Shown here one piece after another: positions 27,778-36,928 of a DNA stretch of 64,000 nucleotides. Position numbers and translations under genes: made by a program. The first letter of the stretch is position 1. Each line of letters starts with the position of its first letter. Source of the DNA: an uncultured Acetatifactor sp. (lineage in GTDB: Bacteria > Bacillota > Clostridia > Lachnospirales > Lachnospiraceae); NCBI GenBank assembly GCA_934426825.1, contig CAKRYI010000002.1, positions 1 through 64,000 on the forward strand. Direction: 5' to 3'. The notes under the pieces are model-generated. The model was not told the origin of the DNA, searched no databases, and saw only the letters and a list, made by a program, of their open reading frames with translations.

Positions 27778-29037
27778 TTAATAATACATTCTCCCTTGGA
27801 AAATCCCCCAAAAGTAATACAGTCCGCACAGCACATGCCATGCAAACGCTGCCCACTGCGCTGCCAAAAGCCATGGTCTCTTTTTTCGTGCCGTCGCCTG
27901 TAAAAGCACTACCAGCGCCCCCACAAAGGCAAAGAACACTCCGTACATATATCCCCATGAAAAGTTAAAGTCCGGCTTGCGGAATCCTTTTTCATACAAA
28001 AGAAATGCCATGGCAAAACCCATCAGATATATCTGCCACGAGAAACGATAGACCGTGTTTCCCTTCAATTCCTTAAAATTCAGTACAAGCACCAGCATGG
28101 GAAATCCCGCTGCCAGCGCCAGCGCCAAAGGAATATTGTCACAGTACAGGCTCCAGATTTCGCCAAAGCAGAATCCGATTCCACCCTCTGCTCCCTCCTC
28201 CGGCACAAACACACCTTTAAACTGATACAGCAAATCCACAAAAGTGGGAACAAAGCACAGTCCCAGCCAAACAGTCGGCAGAAAATTGCGGAATTTCTTT
28301 CGTATCATGCGGTAGACCATAATCAATCCTGCCGCTCCCACCAGTACGATGGTAAAGCTGGGTTTTGTCATGGTTGCCAGAAGCAGGTACAGGGAAAACA
28401 GCAGATAATCCCGCATTCCCACGCCCTTGTCCGCTTTCCATGCACCGCCGTAGCCTTCTTCGTAGCAGTCTAAAAGTCTTGCATATTGGAAAAATGCCAG
28501 TACCGCAAAAGGTCTTGCCGCCATATAGGTGGCATTATGAAAGGGATTGGGGGAGAATACACCCGCATAATTGAATTTAATGCCCGGCAGATAAATGCCT
28601 GTGGGCGGAAACAGCATGGAGACAAAGAACAGTAAAACCGTACAGATACTAATCAGTACTCCGGCAAGCCAGCTGCACTTCGGCATGACATCCGCCAGAT
28701 TCTGCCTTGTCAGACGGTTTAACTCCAGCTTGGTAACGACTATTGCCAGACTGTTTAACAGGCAGGTTGCCAGTGCCACCGCTAGCTGCGGTCCGGTAAA
28801 CAGGTGAATGAACGCTGCCAGTTTGAAAAAAACGGGGTAAGGAAAACTGTAACCGCTGTCCAGTCCCTGCATTTCCAGTATATATGCTTTCATATCCGAG
28901 TGATATCCGGTCTCCGGGCTTCCAAAGGTCTGTCTGTAGAACAGAACAAAAGTCACTGCCGCCGCTATGGCAAACAGAATTCCAAAGACTATCACGTCGA
29001 TATATTGATCTCTTTTTTTCGTCTGACTGCTTTTCAT
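27778..29037 (-). CDS. Polytopic membrane protein, GT-C-like, function unknown
   Basis: A 419-residue protein with about ten spans and no large soluble domain. GYHSDMKAYI after the first span could supply the acidic residue of a GT-C fold, and SFPYPVFFKL resembles loops of mannosyltransferase-like proteins, but no family is certain. It lies directly before the DPM1-like gene (gap 11 bp), the classic pairing of a lipid-sugar synthase with a membrane transferase. Confidence 0.72.
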   Translation of the reverse strand: MKSSQTKKRDQYIDVIVFGILFAIAAAVTFVLFYRQTFGSPETGYHSDMKAYILEMQGLDSGYSFPYPVFFKLAAFIHLFTGPQLAVALATCLLNSLAIVVTKLELNRLTRQNLADVMPKCSWLAGVLISICTVLLFFVSMLFPPTGIYLPGIKFNYAGVFSPNPFHNATYMAARPFAVLAFFQYARLLDCYEEGYGGAWKADKGVGMRDYLLFSLYLLLATMTKPSFTIVLVGAAGLIMVYRMIRKKFRNFLPTVWLGLCFVPTFVDLLYQFKGVFVPEEGAEGGIGFCFGEIWSLYCDNIPLALALAAGFPMLVLVLNFKELKGNTVYRFSWQIYLMGFAMAFLLYEKGFRKPDFNFSWGYMYGVFFAFVGALVVLLQATARKKRPWLLAAQWAAFAWHVLCGLYYFWGIFQGRMYY

Positions 29038-29112
29038 GCCTGCTACTAATACCTTTCTGCATCTGTCGTCACGAATCTGCTTTTTATACTGCTACTCTTA
29101 TCACGATTGTTT

Positions 29113-31020
29113 TCACTGCTCTGCAATCTCCCGCAGCCTGTCTGCATACCAGCAAATCACCTCCACCACGCGGAACAGTTCACTCTCCTTGGAGGCAGTT
29201 CTCCACAACTTCTTATACTCCATGAGCCAGTTCTCCAACCGGACTGCCAGCGCTCCCGCATCCGTATCCGGTTTTCTTCCGCGGCTGTGGTCGTAGAGTG
29301 CCTTTCCGGTTAACGTAAGCAGCACCTGCCCCTCGCCCATGAGAATATAGGCGCAGACGTCCTCCCTCTTGTCAGGACATACTGCGAAAAGTTTTTCATA
29401 CAATTTATCCACCAATTTCCGGCTGCGTCCGAGATAATCCGCAATTTTTTCATCCTCTGCGGTGTCCTCCGGCCCGGCAAAGACAATCCGGGTAAGTCCC
29501 ATATCCTTTGGATTGGTCAGCTTGCCCTCTTTGTCCTCTTTATACTGCACGGCATACCACCAGTTCACGACTTCCGTGTCTGCCAGATTCCGGAGTATCG
29601 AAACCAGTTCTCCCGCCTTGTCCCCGTACTGCAGTACGGAAATCGCACGGTTGATTTCCTCTTCCTCCATGGACTTGTCACTCCACGAAAAAGCCGCTCC
29701 ATATATCTGCGCTATAGTGGAAAATTCCGGATGCGCCACATGTCCCAAATCACCCCACTCCGTATTCAGCACGCCTTTTGCATGATATTTGTGTGCATTG
29801 CGGCACATCAGGAAAATATTCTGATACGCATCGGAATACTTGTTTATCAAATGGTTCCAGCTTTGCACGCCGGGACACAAATACAGATTTTTTACCCCCG
29901 CATCCGACAGAATCTTCACCTTTTCCTCCGTCACCTTCGGCCAGTACTCCCAGTTCAGGCAGATGGCATTTTCCGGCATTTCCGGCAAAAGTTCCGGTTT
30001 TTCCAAAAGGACATCTCCCCAGTACATGGGGATTCTTCCCTCTTCCACCACAAAATTGCAGAGTTTCTTCAGAAAATCCAGATAAACTCTTTTGACGCCC
30101 TTTTCCTCACCCAGTTCCTTACTGCGGCCTTTGCACAAATCAAAGGTTTCATCCCCGCAGATATTGAAATACCGTGAGGAGAACAGTCCCATGAATTCCC
30201 GGATTCTGCCCGTCACCATGGCAAAACTCTCTTCATTGGACACATCCACCGTATGGTGCGCCATTCTGCCCACCAGCGAATAAGCCCCCTCCTCCGAATG
30301 TTCCAGTTCACAGAGATGCGCATAGGTTTTCGTCCGGAGCACCTCATAGAGATGTCCGAAACTTGCCAGGGACGGCACCAGCTCTATGTGCAACTTCCGG
30401 CAATAGGCATCCAGCTCCAAAATATCCTCTGCGGTAAGCGGCGTATTATCTCTCCAAACCTCGCTGAACTCCCGAAACAGATAGCTGTGCTCCACATAGA
30501 GCTGCAACTGATTCATCTTGTAAAAGCTGCACACGTCAGCCTGACGCTTCAGCTCCGCCAGCGTAGGGACTCTGCCTCTGGTTGTGTCATAGGACAATCC
30601 CCTGTCGGGAATTTGAGGTGTGTCCTCAATTTGTACGCAGGGCAGAACCGCCCCCGCCTGCCGCAACATCTGCCGCAGCGTCTGTACACCGTAGAGAAGT
30701 CCCGCCGGTGCAGGGGCGGAAATCACTATGCTGTCCGGCAAAACCTGCAGTGAATATTCCTCCTCCGAAGCCAAAGAATCCACCGGTTTTACCATTTTGA
30801 ACAAAATTATATTTTTGTCCCCGCAGACTTCCTCCCGACGGATAGCCGGGAAAAAGCCTGTGGAATTTTTCACTTCGTCCCGCAGAATTTTGGCATATTC
30901 GTATACCAAAACATTGTCATCCGCCGAAACCGTAGTGTCTATGACAATGGCGGTATCGTAGCGCAGACAAAATGTTCCTTCCTGTTCCTGTATTTGGCCA
31001 GGTTGTGGTAATAAGTACAT
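29113..31020 (-). CDS. Family 20 beta-N-acetylhexosaminidase, apparently cytoplasmic
   Basis: A 635-residue protein. Residues 1-125 match the GH20 N-terminal (GH20b) domain; the catalytic barrel starts near DRGLSYDTTRGRVP, with the catalytic pair in ICGDETFDLCKGR (about residues 289-301), where the Asp-Glu dyad orients the substrate N-acetyl group and protonates the bond. No signal peptide is visible, so it probably hydrolyses imported GlcNAc- or GalNAc-containing oligosaccharides. Its place after glmS fits amino-sugar recycling. Confidence 0.87.
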   Translation of the reverse strand: MYLLPQPGQIQEQEGTFCLRYDTAIVIDTTVSADDNVLVYEYAKILRDEVKNSTGFFPAIRREEVCGDKNIILFKMVKPVDSLASEEEYSLQVLPDSIVISAPAPAGLLYGVQTLRQMLRQAGAVLPCVQIEDTPQIPDRGLSYDTTRGRVPTLAELKRQADVCSFYKMNQLQLYVEHSYLFREFSEVWRDNTPLTAEDILELDAYCRKLHIELVPSLASFGHLYEVLRTKTYAHLCELEHSEEGAYSLVGRMAHHTVDVSNEESFAMVTGRIREFMGLFSSRYFNICGDETFDLCKGRSKELGEEKGVKRVYLDFLKKLCNFVVEEGRIPMYWGDVLLEKPELLPEMPENAICLNWEYWPKVTEEKVKILSDAGVKNLYLCPGVQSWNHLINKYSDAYQNIFLMCRNAHKYHAKGVLNTEWGDLGHVAHPEFSTIAQIYGAAFSWSDKSMEEEEINRAISVLQYGDKAGELVSILRNLADTEVVNWWYAVQYKEDKEGKLTNPKDMGLTRIVFAGPEDTAEDEKIADYLGRSRKLVDKLYEKLFAVCPDKREDVCAYILMGEGQVLLTLTGKALYDHSRGRKPDTDAGALAVRLENWLMEYKKLWRTASKESELFRVVEVICWYADRLREIAEQ

Positions 31021-31084
31021 TGCTAATCAGCCTCTTTTCTGCATAATATATGGTAACGGTGCGGTTCACCGCAGTCTGTACGGC

Positions 31085-32914
31085 TTACTCTACCGTTACG
31101 GATTTTGCAAGGTTTCTGGGTTTATCCACATCCAGTCCCTTTGCCACGGAAACATAGTAAGCAAAGAGCTGCAAAGGTATCACGGTAAGGGATGTCATAA
31201 ACAGCTCATCCGTCTTGGGTACATATACGGTAAAGTCTGCCACATCCTCCATGGTATAGTTGCCGGAAGCGGTAATGCCGAACACATACGCTCCCCTGCT
31301 CTTTACTTCCACAATATTGCTGACAGTCTTGCCGTACAGCGCTGTCTGGGTAGCAAGCGCCACCACCAGAATATTATCCTCAATCAGGGAAATGGTTCCA
31401 TGCTTCAATTCTCCGGCAGCGTATGCCTCGGAGTGAATATAGGAAATCTCTTTTAATTTCAAGGAGCCTTCCATACATGCCGCATAATCCAGACCTCTTC
31501 CGATAAAGAAAATGTCCTGAGCAGCCGCATACTTATGGGCAAACCACTGGATTCGCTCTTTTTCATTCAAAATACGGGTGATTTTGTCGGGGAGTTCCTC
31601 CAGTTCTTTCAAAAGCTGGGCGTATCTCTCCTCGGTAATCATTCCCTTTGCCTCGGCAAGCACCATTCCAATCATGTACAGCACTACCATCTGTGTGCTG
31701 TAAGCCTTGGTGGTAGCCACAGAAATCTCCGGACCCGCCCATGTATAAATGCAGGCATCCGCCTCTCTTGCAATGGAACTTCCCACCACGTTTACGACAC
31801 CAAGCACCTTGGCGCCTCTGCTCTGTGCCTCGCGCAGTGCCGCAAGGGAATCCGCTGTTTCTCCGGACTGACTCACCACAATAACCAAGGTATTCGGTGC
31901 AATAATCGGGTCACGATAACGGAATTCCGAGGCAAGTTCCACGCTGACAGGCACTCTCGTCAAAGTCTCAAGCACATATTTTGCGTTCAGACCCACATGA
32001 TAAGCGGAACCGCAGCCCAAAAGGACAATGTTCTCGATACCTTTCCAGTCCTCCACACTCATGTCCAGCTCTTCCAAAACGATTTTACCGTCCTTAATCC
32101 GGGGAGTAATGGTGTCACGGATTGCCTTGGGCTGCTCATAAATCTCCTTCATCATGTAATGCTCAAAGCCTTCCTTTTCAGCCGCTTTGGCATCCCACTC
32201 AATATGCTGCAGTTCCTTGGTAATTTCCTCCTGATCGATATTATAGAAAGAGATGGAATCTCCAGTCAGTTTTGCAATCTCCATATTCTGGATATAATAC
32301 ACCTCTCTGGTATACTCCAGAATTGCAGGCACATCAGACGCAATAAAATTACCATGTTCGGACTGTCCGATAATCAGCGGGCTGTCCTTCCGCACCGCAT
32401 AAATCTCTCCCGGACGATCCGCAAACAGAATGCCAAGTGCATAGGAGCCGCGAACCCTCATCATGACTTTGGTAATGGCATCCAGCGGATTGCCGTTATA
32501 ATAGTAGCGAAGCAGGTGCGCCACCACCTCGGTATCCGTCTCCGATACAAAATCGGCGCCTTTCTTCATCATTTTTTCACGCAATTCCAGATAATTCTCA
32601 ATAATACCGTTATGCACCACCGCAACGATCTTATCATTGCTCACATGCGGATGGGCATTTGCGCTGGAAGGCTCGCCGTGAGTTGCCCATCTGGTATGGC
32701 CGATACCGCAGCAGCCTTTGACTGCATTTCCGTTATCTGTCATATCCGCCAAAACGCTCAGTCTGCCCTTTGCCTTAATGACCTCTATTTTTCCATCCGG
32801 ATTCTCAATGGCAATACCTGCCGAGTCATAACCTCTGTATTCCAGTTTCGCCAGTCCGTTCAAAAGAATGGGGGCCGCCGCCTCCGTTCCCACATATCCT
32901 ACAATACCACACAT
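31085..32914 (-). CDS. glmS: Glutamine-fructose-6-phosphate aminotransferase (isomerizing), GlmS
   Basis: A 609-residue enzyme making glucosamine-6-phosphate, the first step to UDP-GlcNAc. It starts MCGIVGYVG with the Cys nucleophile of the class II glutaminase domain, has THGEPSSANAHPH and the two SIS sugar-isomerase domains (GCGSAYHVGL; VVSQSGETADSL; ending DKPRNLAKSVTVE, the usual C terminus). AGGAGAG precedes the ATG. Only 13 bp separate it from glmM, so no glmS ribozyme is present here. Confidence 0.97.
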   Translation of the reverse strand: MCGIVGYVGTEAAAPILLNGLAKLEYRGYDSAGIAIENPDGKIEVIKAKGRLSVLADMTDNGNAVKGCCGIGHTRWATHGEPSSANAHPHVSNDKIVAVVHNGIIENYLELREKMMKKGADFVSETDTEVVAHLLRYYYNGNPLDAITKVMMRVRGSYALGILFADRPGEIYAVRKDSPLIIGQSEHGNFIASDVPAILEYTREVYYIQNMEIAKLTGDSISFYNIDQEEITKELQHIEWDAKAAEKEGFEHYMMKEIYEQPKAIRDTITPRIKDGKIVLEELDMSVEDWKGIENIVLLGCGSAYHVGLNAKYVLETLTRVPVSVELASEFRYRDPIIAPNTLVIVVSQSGETADSLAALREAQSRGAKVLGVVNVVGSSIAREADACIYTWAGPEISVATTKAYSTQMVVLYMIGMVLAEAKGMITEERYAQLLKELEELPDKITRILNEKERIQWFAHKYAAAQDIFFIGRGLDYAACMEGSLKLKEISYIHSEAYAAGELKHGTISLIEDNILVVALATQTALYGKTVSNIVEVKSRGAYVFGITASGNYTMEDVADFTVYVPKTDELFMTSLTVIPLQLFAYYVSVAKGLDVDKPRNLAKSVTVE

Positions 32915-32927
32915 AAATTATTCTCTC

Positions 32928-34280
32928 CTATACATTATAACCTTTGGATTTTATCAGGTTCACTACACGGTCCACAAATTTCTGACAGGTCTCGGTGTCT
33001 CCGGCTTCCGCCATGACACGTACAACAGGTTCTGTACCGCTCTCACGAATCAGTATTCTGCCGTCATCACCCAGTTCCTCTAAAATTTGTGCCACCAATT
33101 CCTGCACATCCGTATCTTCCTTTACCGCATGCTTATCCGTTACCCGGACATTCTCCAGCACCTGCGGATAGCTCTTGAAAGGTGCAGCCAGTTCTCCCAG
33201 TGTCATTTTCTTTTCCAGCATAACTTCCATCATCTTGATAGCCGTCAGGATACCGTCACCGGTAGTCGCATATTTTTTGAAAATAATATGTCCTGTCTGC
33301 TCACCACCCAGGCGGTAACCGTTCTGGGACATATTCTCATAAACGTATTTGTCACCCACCGTGGTTTTCTCATATTCAATACCCACCGCATCCAGCGCTT
33401 TATAAAGCCCGAAGTTGGACATAATGGTAGTAACCACTTTATTGCCGTATAATTTACCGCGTTCTTTCAGATAGCAGCCATAAATGTAAATGATAGCATC
33501 TCCGTCCACCAGATTACCATGTTCATCCACGCAAAGACATCTGTCCGCATCGCCGTCAAAAGCGAAACCAACATCCAGGTGATTTTCCACCACAAACTTC
33601 TGTAATCCCTCAATATGAGTGGAGCCACAGTTTACGTTGATATTCAGTCCGTTGGGCTGATTATTGATGACATAGGTTTTTGCTCCCAGCGCATCAAATA
33701 CGCTCTTGGCAATCATCCAGGAACTTCCGTTTGCACAGTCCAGTCCCACCCTCTTGTTCTTATAGGATCTGGTAGCAAGGGAAATCAGATAACCGATGTA
33801 ACGGTTACGCCCTGCAGAGTAATCTACCGTGCATCCAATTTTGTCACCCTCTGCAAAAGGAACCTCCGGCAATTTTCCGTCCAGATAGTCCTCTATTTTC
33901 AGAATGGTTTCCTCATCCATCTTTTCCCCATTACTGTTTACCAGCTTGATACCGTTATCGGTAAAAGGGTTGTGGCTGGCGGAAATCATGATTCCACAAT
34001 CAAAATCCTCTGTCCGGGCCACATAAGAAACACTTGGGGTTGTGGTAACGTGTAACAGATACACATCCGCTCCCGATGCAGTCAGACCTGCTGCCAGAGC
34101 ATACTCAAACATATACGAAGAACGTCTTGTGTCCTTTCCTATTACAATCTTGCAGCGCTCCTCATCTTCCTTGTGCTGGTAATACCAGCCTAAGAAACGA
34201 CCGATTTTGTAAGCGTGATCTGCCGTCAATGTGAGGTTCGCCTCTCCACGGAAACCGTCTGTTCCAAAATACTTTCCCAT
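32928..34280 (-). CDS. glmM: Phosphoglucosamine mutase, GlmM
   Basis: A 450-residue alpha-D-phosphohexomutase. MGKYFGTDGFRGEAN is the GlmM N terminus, MISASHNPFTDNGIK holds the phosphorylated serine, FDGDADR is the metal-binding loop and IRESGTEPVVRVM the phosphate-binding loop. It converts GlcN-6-P to GlcN-1-P. I start at the ATG at 34280, with AAGGAGAG 6-7 nt upstream, rather than a longer in-frame form whose extra 26 residues are not conserved in GlmM. Confidence 0.95.
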   Translation of the reverse strand: MGKYFGTDGFRGEANLTLTADHAYKIGRFLGWYYQHKEDEERCKIVIGKDTRRSSYMFEYALAAGLTASGADVYLLHVTTTPSVSYVARTEDFDCGIMISASHNPFTDNGIKLVNSNGEKMDEETILKIEDYLDGKLPEVPFAEGDKIGCTVDYSAGRNRYIGYLISLATRSYKNKRVGLDCANGSSWMIAKSVFDALGAKTYVINNQPNGLNINVNCGSTHIEGLQKFVVENHLDVGFAFDGDADRCLCVDEHGNLVDGDAIIYIYGCYLKERGKLYGNKVVTTIMSNFGLYKALDAVGIEYEKTTVGDKYVYENMSQNGYRLGGEQTGHIIFKKYATTGDGILTAIKMMEVMLEKKMTLGELAAPFKSYPQVLENVRVTDKHAVKEDTDVQELVAQILEELGDDGRILIRESGTEPVVRVMAEAGDTETCQKFVDRVVNLIKSKGYNV

Positions 34281-34338
34281 AATTCTCTCCTTTTCTTTCC
34301 ATCTATAAAACACTATGCCCATGGGACATAATATTTTC

Positions 34339-35532
34339 TTATTTTCGGTAGTAATCAATGACCTTCTTCACTGCGCAAATTACGTCATCCACATCTGCAT
34401 CGGTCAGTGCATAATAAAGAGGAATACTCATCACCTCTTCATAATACTTCTCCGCATTGGGGCAGATTCCCCTCTTGTAACCTAACTTTTCATAGTAAGA
34501 ATGATAGTAAACCGGCAGATAATGAACCTGCGGGCAGGTATTTTCCGCATACAACGCATCAAAAAACTGACGTCTGGTGCAGGTAAGTTTGTCCGGTTTC
34601 AATCTAAGGATATACAAATGTCTGGTGGTATCAGACTCCGGAATTTCTTTCTGCACCGTAATTTCCGGAATGTCCTTGAAAGCCTCATTATATTTTGCTA
34701 CGATTTCTTTTCTCCGTGCCGAAAATGCCGGCAGCTTATGGAGCTGGCTGAGCAAAAGCGCCGCCTGGAAATCCGTCATTCGATAATTATATCCCAGTTC
34801 CACCTGTTCGTTGTACCACGGGTCATCCGTCGGGTGCACCATTTCTTCCGGATTTCGGGTAATTCCGTGGGTGCGCAGTCTGAACAGTTTGTGATAAAGC
34901 TGTTCATCGTTCGTTGTGATTGCGCCGCCTTCGCCTCCGGTCACGGTTTTTACCGGATGGAAACTAAAGCAGGTCATATCGGCAATACTGCCCACCGGCT
35001 GTCCCTTGTATTTTGTGCCGATGGCATGCGCCGCATCTTCAATTAAAAGCAGGTTATGCTCTTTACAGATTTCTCTGATTTCGTCTAACTTCACTGCCTG
35101 TCCGGTAAAATCTACCGCAACGATTGCTTTGGTGGCAGGTGTAATTCTCTCACGGATGGAGTCCGGGTCAATATTGTAAGTCTCCGCATCAATATCCGCA
35201 AACACAGGCTTCGCGCCGCAGTACAGTACACAGTTGGAGGAAGCAGCAAACGTAATGGAACTTACAATCGCTTCATCCCCCGGTTTTAATCCGGCTGCAA
35301 GTGCCGCTAAATGCAGTGCCGCCGTACCGTTCGATACGACAACGGCATATTTTGCACCGGTCACTTCACACAGCTTTTTTTCTAACGCAGTGACTTTCGG
35401 TCCACAGGTAATCAAATCTCCCTTAAGCGTTCCCACAACTGCATCTATATCATCCTGATCAATGTATTGCCTTCCGTAAAATATGGGGTTCTCCCTGACG
35501 GGTTCGCCTCCAAATATTGCCAATTCTTCCAT
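34339..35532 (-). CDS. pseC: UDP-4-amino-4,6-dideoxy-N-acetyl-beta-L-altrosamine transaminase (PseC)
   Basis: A 397-residue DegT-family aminotransferase. YGRQYIDQDDIDAVV, LKGDLITCGPKV, VSNGTAALHLAALAAGL, TFAASSNCVLYCGAKPVF, IEDAAHAIG and FHPVKTVTGGEGG (PLP lysine) are the PseC pattern. It aminates the 4-keto sugar made by PseB/CapE-type enzymes. GGAGG lies 9 nt before the ATG at 35532. It leads the operon pseC-glmM-glmS-GH20, so the pseudaminic acid genes are split over two operons in this window. Confidence 0.92.
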   Translation of the reverse strand: MEELAIFGGEPVRENPIFYGRQYIDQDDIDAVVGTLKGDLITCGPKVTALEKKLCEVTGAKYAVVVSNGTAALHLAALAAGLKPGDEAIVSSITFAASSNCVLYCGAKPVFADIDAETYNIDPDSIRERITPATKAIVAVDFTGQAVKLDEIREICKEHNLLLIEDAAHAIGTKYKGQPVGSIADMTCFSFHPVKTVTGGEGGAITTNDEQLYHKLFRLRTHGITRNPEEMVHPTDDPWYNEQVELGYNYRMTDFQAALLLSQLHKLPAFSARRKEIVAKYNEAFKDIPEITVQKEIPESDTTRHLYILRLKPDKLTCTRRQFFDALYAENTCPQVHYLPVYYHSYYEKLGYKRGICPNAEKYYEEVMSIPLYYALTDADVDDVICAVKKVIDYYRK

Positions 35533-35564
35533 TATCAGCAACCTCCTTTAACCATACTGCTTTA

Positions 35565-35594
35565 ATTATAACACCTTACAATAGGTATTGTCGA
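35565..35594 (-). promoter_or_regulatory. Sigma-A promoter of the pseC-glmM-glmS operon
   Basis: On the minus strand TCGACA (35589-35594), an 18-bp spacer and TATAAT (35565-35570). The spacer and part of the -35 hold the inverted repeat at 35578-35591. Confidence 0.6.
35578..35591. promoter_or_regulatory. Perfect inverted repeat ACAATA-GG-TATTGT, candidate operator between pseC and the BlaI-like gene
   Basis: A 14-bp dyad with 6-bp arms lies within the pseC promoter and 11 bp before the -35 of the divergent regulator gene. BlaI/MecI repressors bind short dyads at their own promoters, so this could be the operator. The match to a known BlaI box is not exact. Confidence 0.45.
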
Positions 35595-35601
35595 CATTTT
35601 G

Positions 35602-35630
35602 TTGACTTATGGCATACTTTCCATTATAAT
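35602..35630 (+). promoter_or_regulatory. Sigma-A promoter of the BlaI-like gene
   Basis: TTGACT (35602-35607), a 17-bp spacer and TATAAT (35625-35630), with the ATG 31 bp downstream. Confidence 0.7.
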
Positions 35631-35660
35631 AATTACATAAGAAGAAAAGGAGGCGTTTTC

Positions 35661-36062
35661 ATGTCACAGATGAATCCAAGAGAATTAGATGTCTTAAACA
35701 TCTTATGGAAATCAGACGAGCCCATGATGGCTACAGATATTGTCAACGCACGGCTTGGACTGACTCAGAGTACTGTTACGGCTGTTCTGCGTAAATTATT
35801 AAATGAGAATCTGGTGGAGGTAGCTGGCATTACCCATAGCGGAAGAGTGCTGAGCAGAACCTATCGTCCCACCGAGAATTCCCGCGATATTATTTTGCAG
35901 AACTTCACAGAAAGCTACAACAGCTTCAGCTCTGTCATTCCTGCATCTGCCCTGTGCGCTGCTATTCTGACTTCCGAGGAGACTCCCCAGAAGGCTAAAG
36001 CAGAAATTGATAAACTGCAGTCTATGTTGGACAAATTCGAGAAGAAAAACAACCTGAAATAA
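35661..36062 (+). CDS. BlaI/MecI-family transcriptional repressor
   Basis: A 133-residue protein with the winged-helix of the penicillinase-repressor family: MNPRELDVLNILWKSDEPM, DIVNARLGLTQSTVTAVLRKLLNENLV (recognition helix), and a C-terminal dimerisation helix. AAAGGAGG lies 7 nt before the ATG at 35661. In the classic system a membrane M56 protease senses a signal and triggers cleavage of BlaI, releasing its targets; an M56 gene follows at 36929. No beta-lactamase gene is nearby, so the controlled genes are more likely the secreted peptide, the protease or pseC. Confidence 0.88.
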   Translation: MSQMNPRELDVLNILWKSDEPMMATDIVNARLGLTQSTVTAVLRKLLNENLVEVAGITHSGRVLSRTYRPTENSRDIILQNFTESYNSFSSVIPASALCAAILTSEETPQKAKAEIDKLQSMLDKFEKKNNLK

Positions 36063-36102
36063 TAGGTATCGTTTGCATAAGATGAATCCCCCTCTTGAGG
36101 GT

Positions 36103-36150
36103 AAAAAAGGAATTATCCTTTGGAAATATCCATTGGGTACTTCCTTTTTT
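36103..36150 (+). terminator. Terminator after the BlaI-like gene
   Basis: AAAAAAGGAA (36103-36112) can pair with TTCCTTTTTT (36141-36150), giving a stem ending in a T run on the plus strand. Confidence 0.6.
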
Positions 36151-36194
36151 ATTGTCATTTCTTTCAATTTATTTCAATTTTTAAATTTTTTGTA

Positions 36195-36223
36195 TTGACA
36201 TTCCATAACTATCTTACTATAAT
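36195..36223 (+). promoter_or_regulatory. Perfect consensus sigma-A promoter for the small secreted peptide gene
   Basis: TTGACA (36195-36200), a 17-bp spacer and TATAAT (36218-36223). A perfect consensus predicts high expression unless repressed. Confidence 0.8.
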
Positions 36224-36433
36224 GATACTAGAATTAACTTATTGCGATATGTAACAATTATATTCTTAACAGTATATTGACAGTACACCACTGTGTTATA
36301 CCGTTTTTCATAACCCAAACAGGTGCGAAAGGAATATATTCCTTACATTCAGCGAGCATATCTGCCCGCCGGGTCTGTTTTATCTCTCCCGTGCAGTATT
36401 GATTCTAATTATAATAATAAAAGGAGTGGTTCT

Positions 36434-36688
36434 ATGAAAAAGAAATCCATATGTAAAAAAATTATTACCTTGGCAAGCATTGCCTGCCTCAGCTTAGGCG
36501 CTTTAATCTCTCCCGCTGCTACCCTTCAGGTCGATGCAAAAGTGCCGGATACCAGTATGGTACAGCCTCTCAGTGATGAAATTCGTTGGGTATTCAAAAA
36601 AGAAAATGGGAAGTTATACAGACGGCTATACAATTACACCACCAACTCTTGGGCTATGAGCTATTGGGAATATGTGTGTGATCTGTAA
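36434..36688 (+). CDS. Small secreted peptide of unknown function
   Basis: An 84-residue precursor: basic N terminus (MKKKSICKKI), a hydrophobic signal segment to about residue 28, a possible signal peptidase site after LQVDA, and a mature part of roughly 45-50 residues ending with LYRRLYNYTTNSWAMSYWEY. The mature part is rich in Tyr, Trp and Arg. I have seen similar RLYNY-type small proteins in Lachnospiraceae, but no function is known to me. AAGGAG lies 7 nt upstream of the ATG. It has its own promoter and terminator and sits between a BlaI-type repressor and an M56 protease, so it may be the signal or target of that system. Confidence 0.75.
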   Translation: MKKKSICKKIITLASIACLSLGALISPAATLQVDAKVPDTSMVQPLSDEIRWVFKKENGKLYRRLYNYTTNSWAMSYWEYVCDL

Positions 36689-36721
36689 TTGTTGCCCAAA
36701 ATCCTGTGAACATATCTCAGA

Positions 36722-36752
36722 GCATCCGTTCTCCTCTTCGGGTGCTTTTTTT
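36722..36752 (+). terminator. Terminator of the small peptide gene
   Basis: GCATCCG (36722-36728) pairs with CGGGTGC (36739-36745, one G-U), followed by seven T residues. Confidence 0.75.
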
Positions 36753-36857
36753 CTGCATTTTATATATACTGAATCATATTGTCTACGTTTTTCGTTCTGC
36801 AAAGTCGTTTTGTTTTATTTTAATACGGTGTTGAAATAAATTGTTGCTAACATATAT

Positions 36858-36886
36858 TTGACATATTTCTTCTTTTTTCTTATAAT
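36858..36886 (+). promoter_or_regulatory. Perfect consensus sigma-A promoter of the M56 gene
   Basis: TTGACA (36858-36863), a 17-bp spacer and TATAAT (36881-36886), 42 bp before the ATG. It is the second perfect consensus promoter in this island. Confidence 0.78.
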
Positions 36887-36928
36887 AAAGATTAGGAAAA
36901 TTTTACCAAATTAAGGGTGAGGGTACAT

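Larger units (their letters stand above)
36063..36433. other. Non-coding interval: terminator, consensus promoter and long leader
   Basis: After the regulator gene come a terminator (36103-36150), a perfect consensus promoter (36195-36223) and about 200 nt of A+T-rich leader before the small peptide gene. A second TTGACA at 36277-36282 lacks a -10 at proper distance. Nothing else coding is evident. Confidence 0.5.

Noticed and set aside
32915..32927. glmS ribozyme upstream of glmS
   Set aside because: Only 13 bp separate glmM and glmS; there is no room for the ribozyme and none is seen upstream of glmM or pseC.
36277..36302. Second promoter before the peptide gene
   Set aside because: A TTGACA is present but the nearest -10-like hexamer is only 13-14 bp away, too close.
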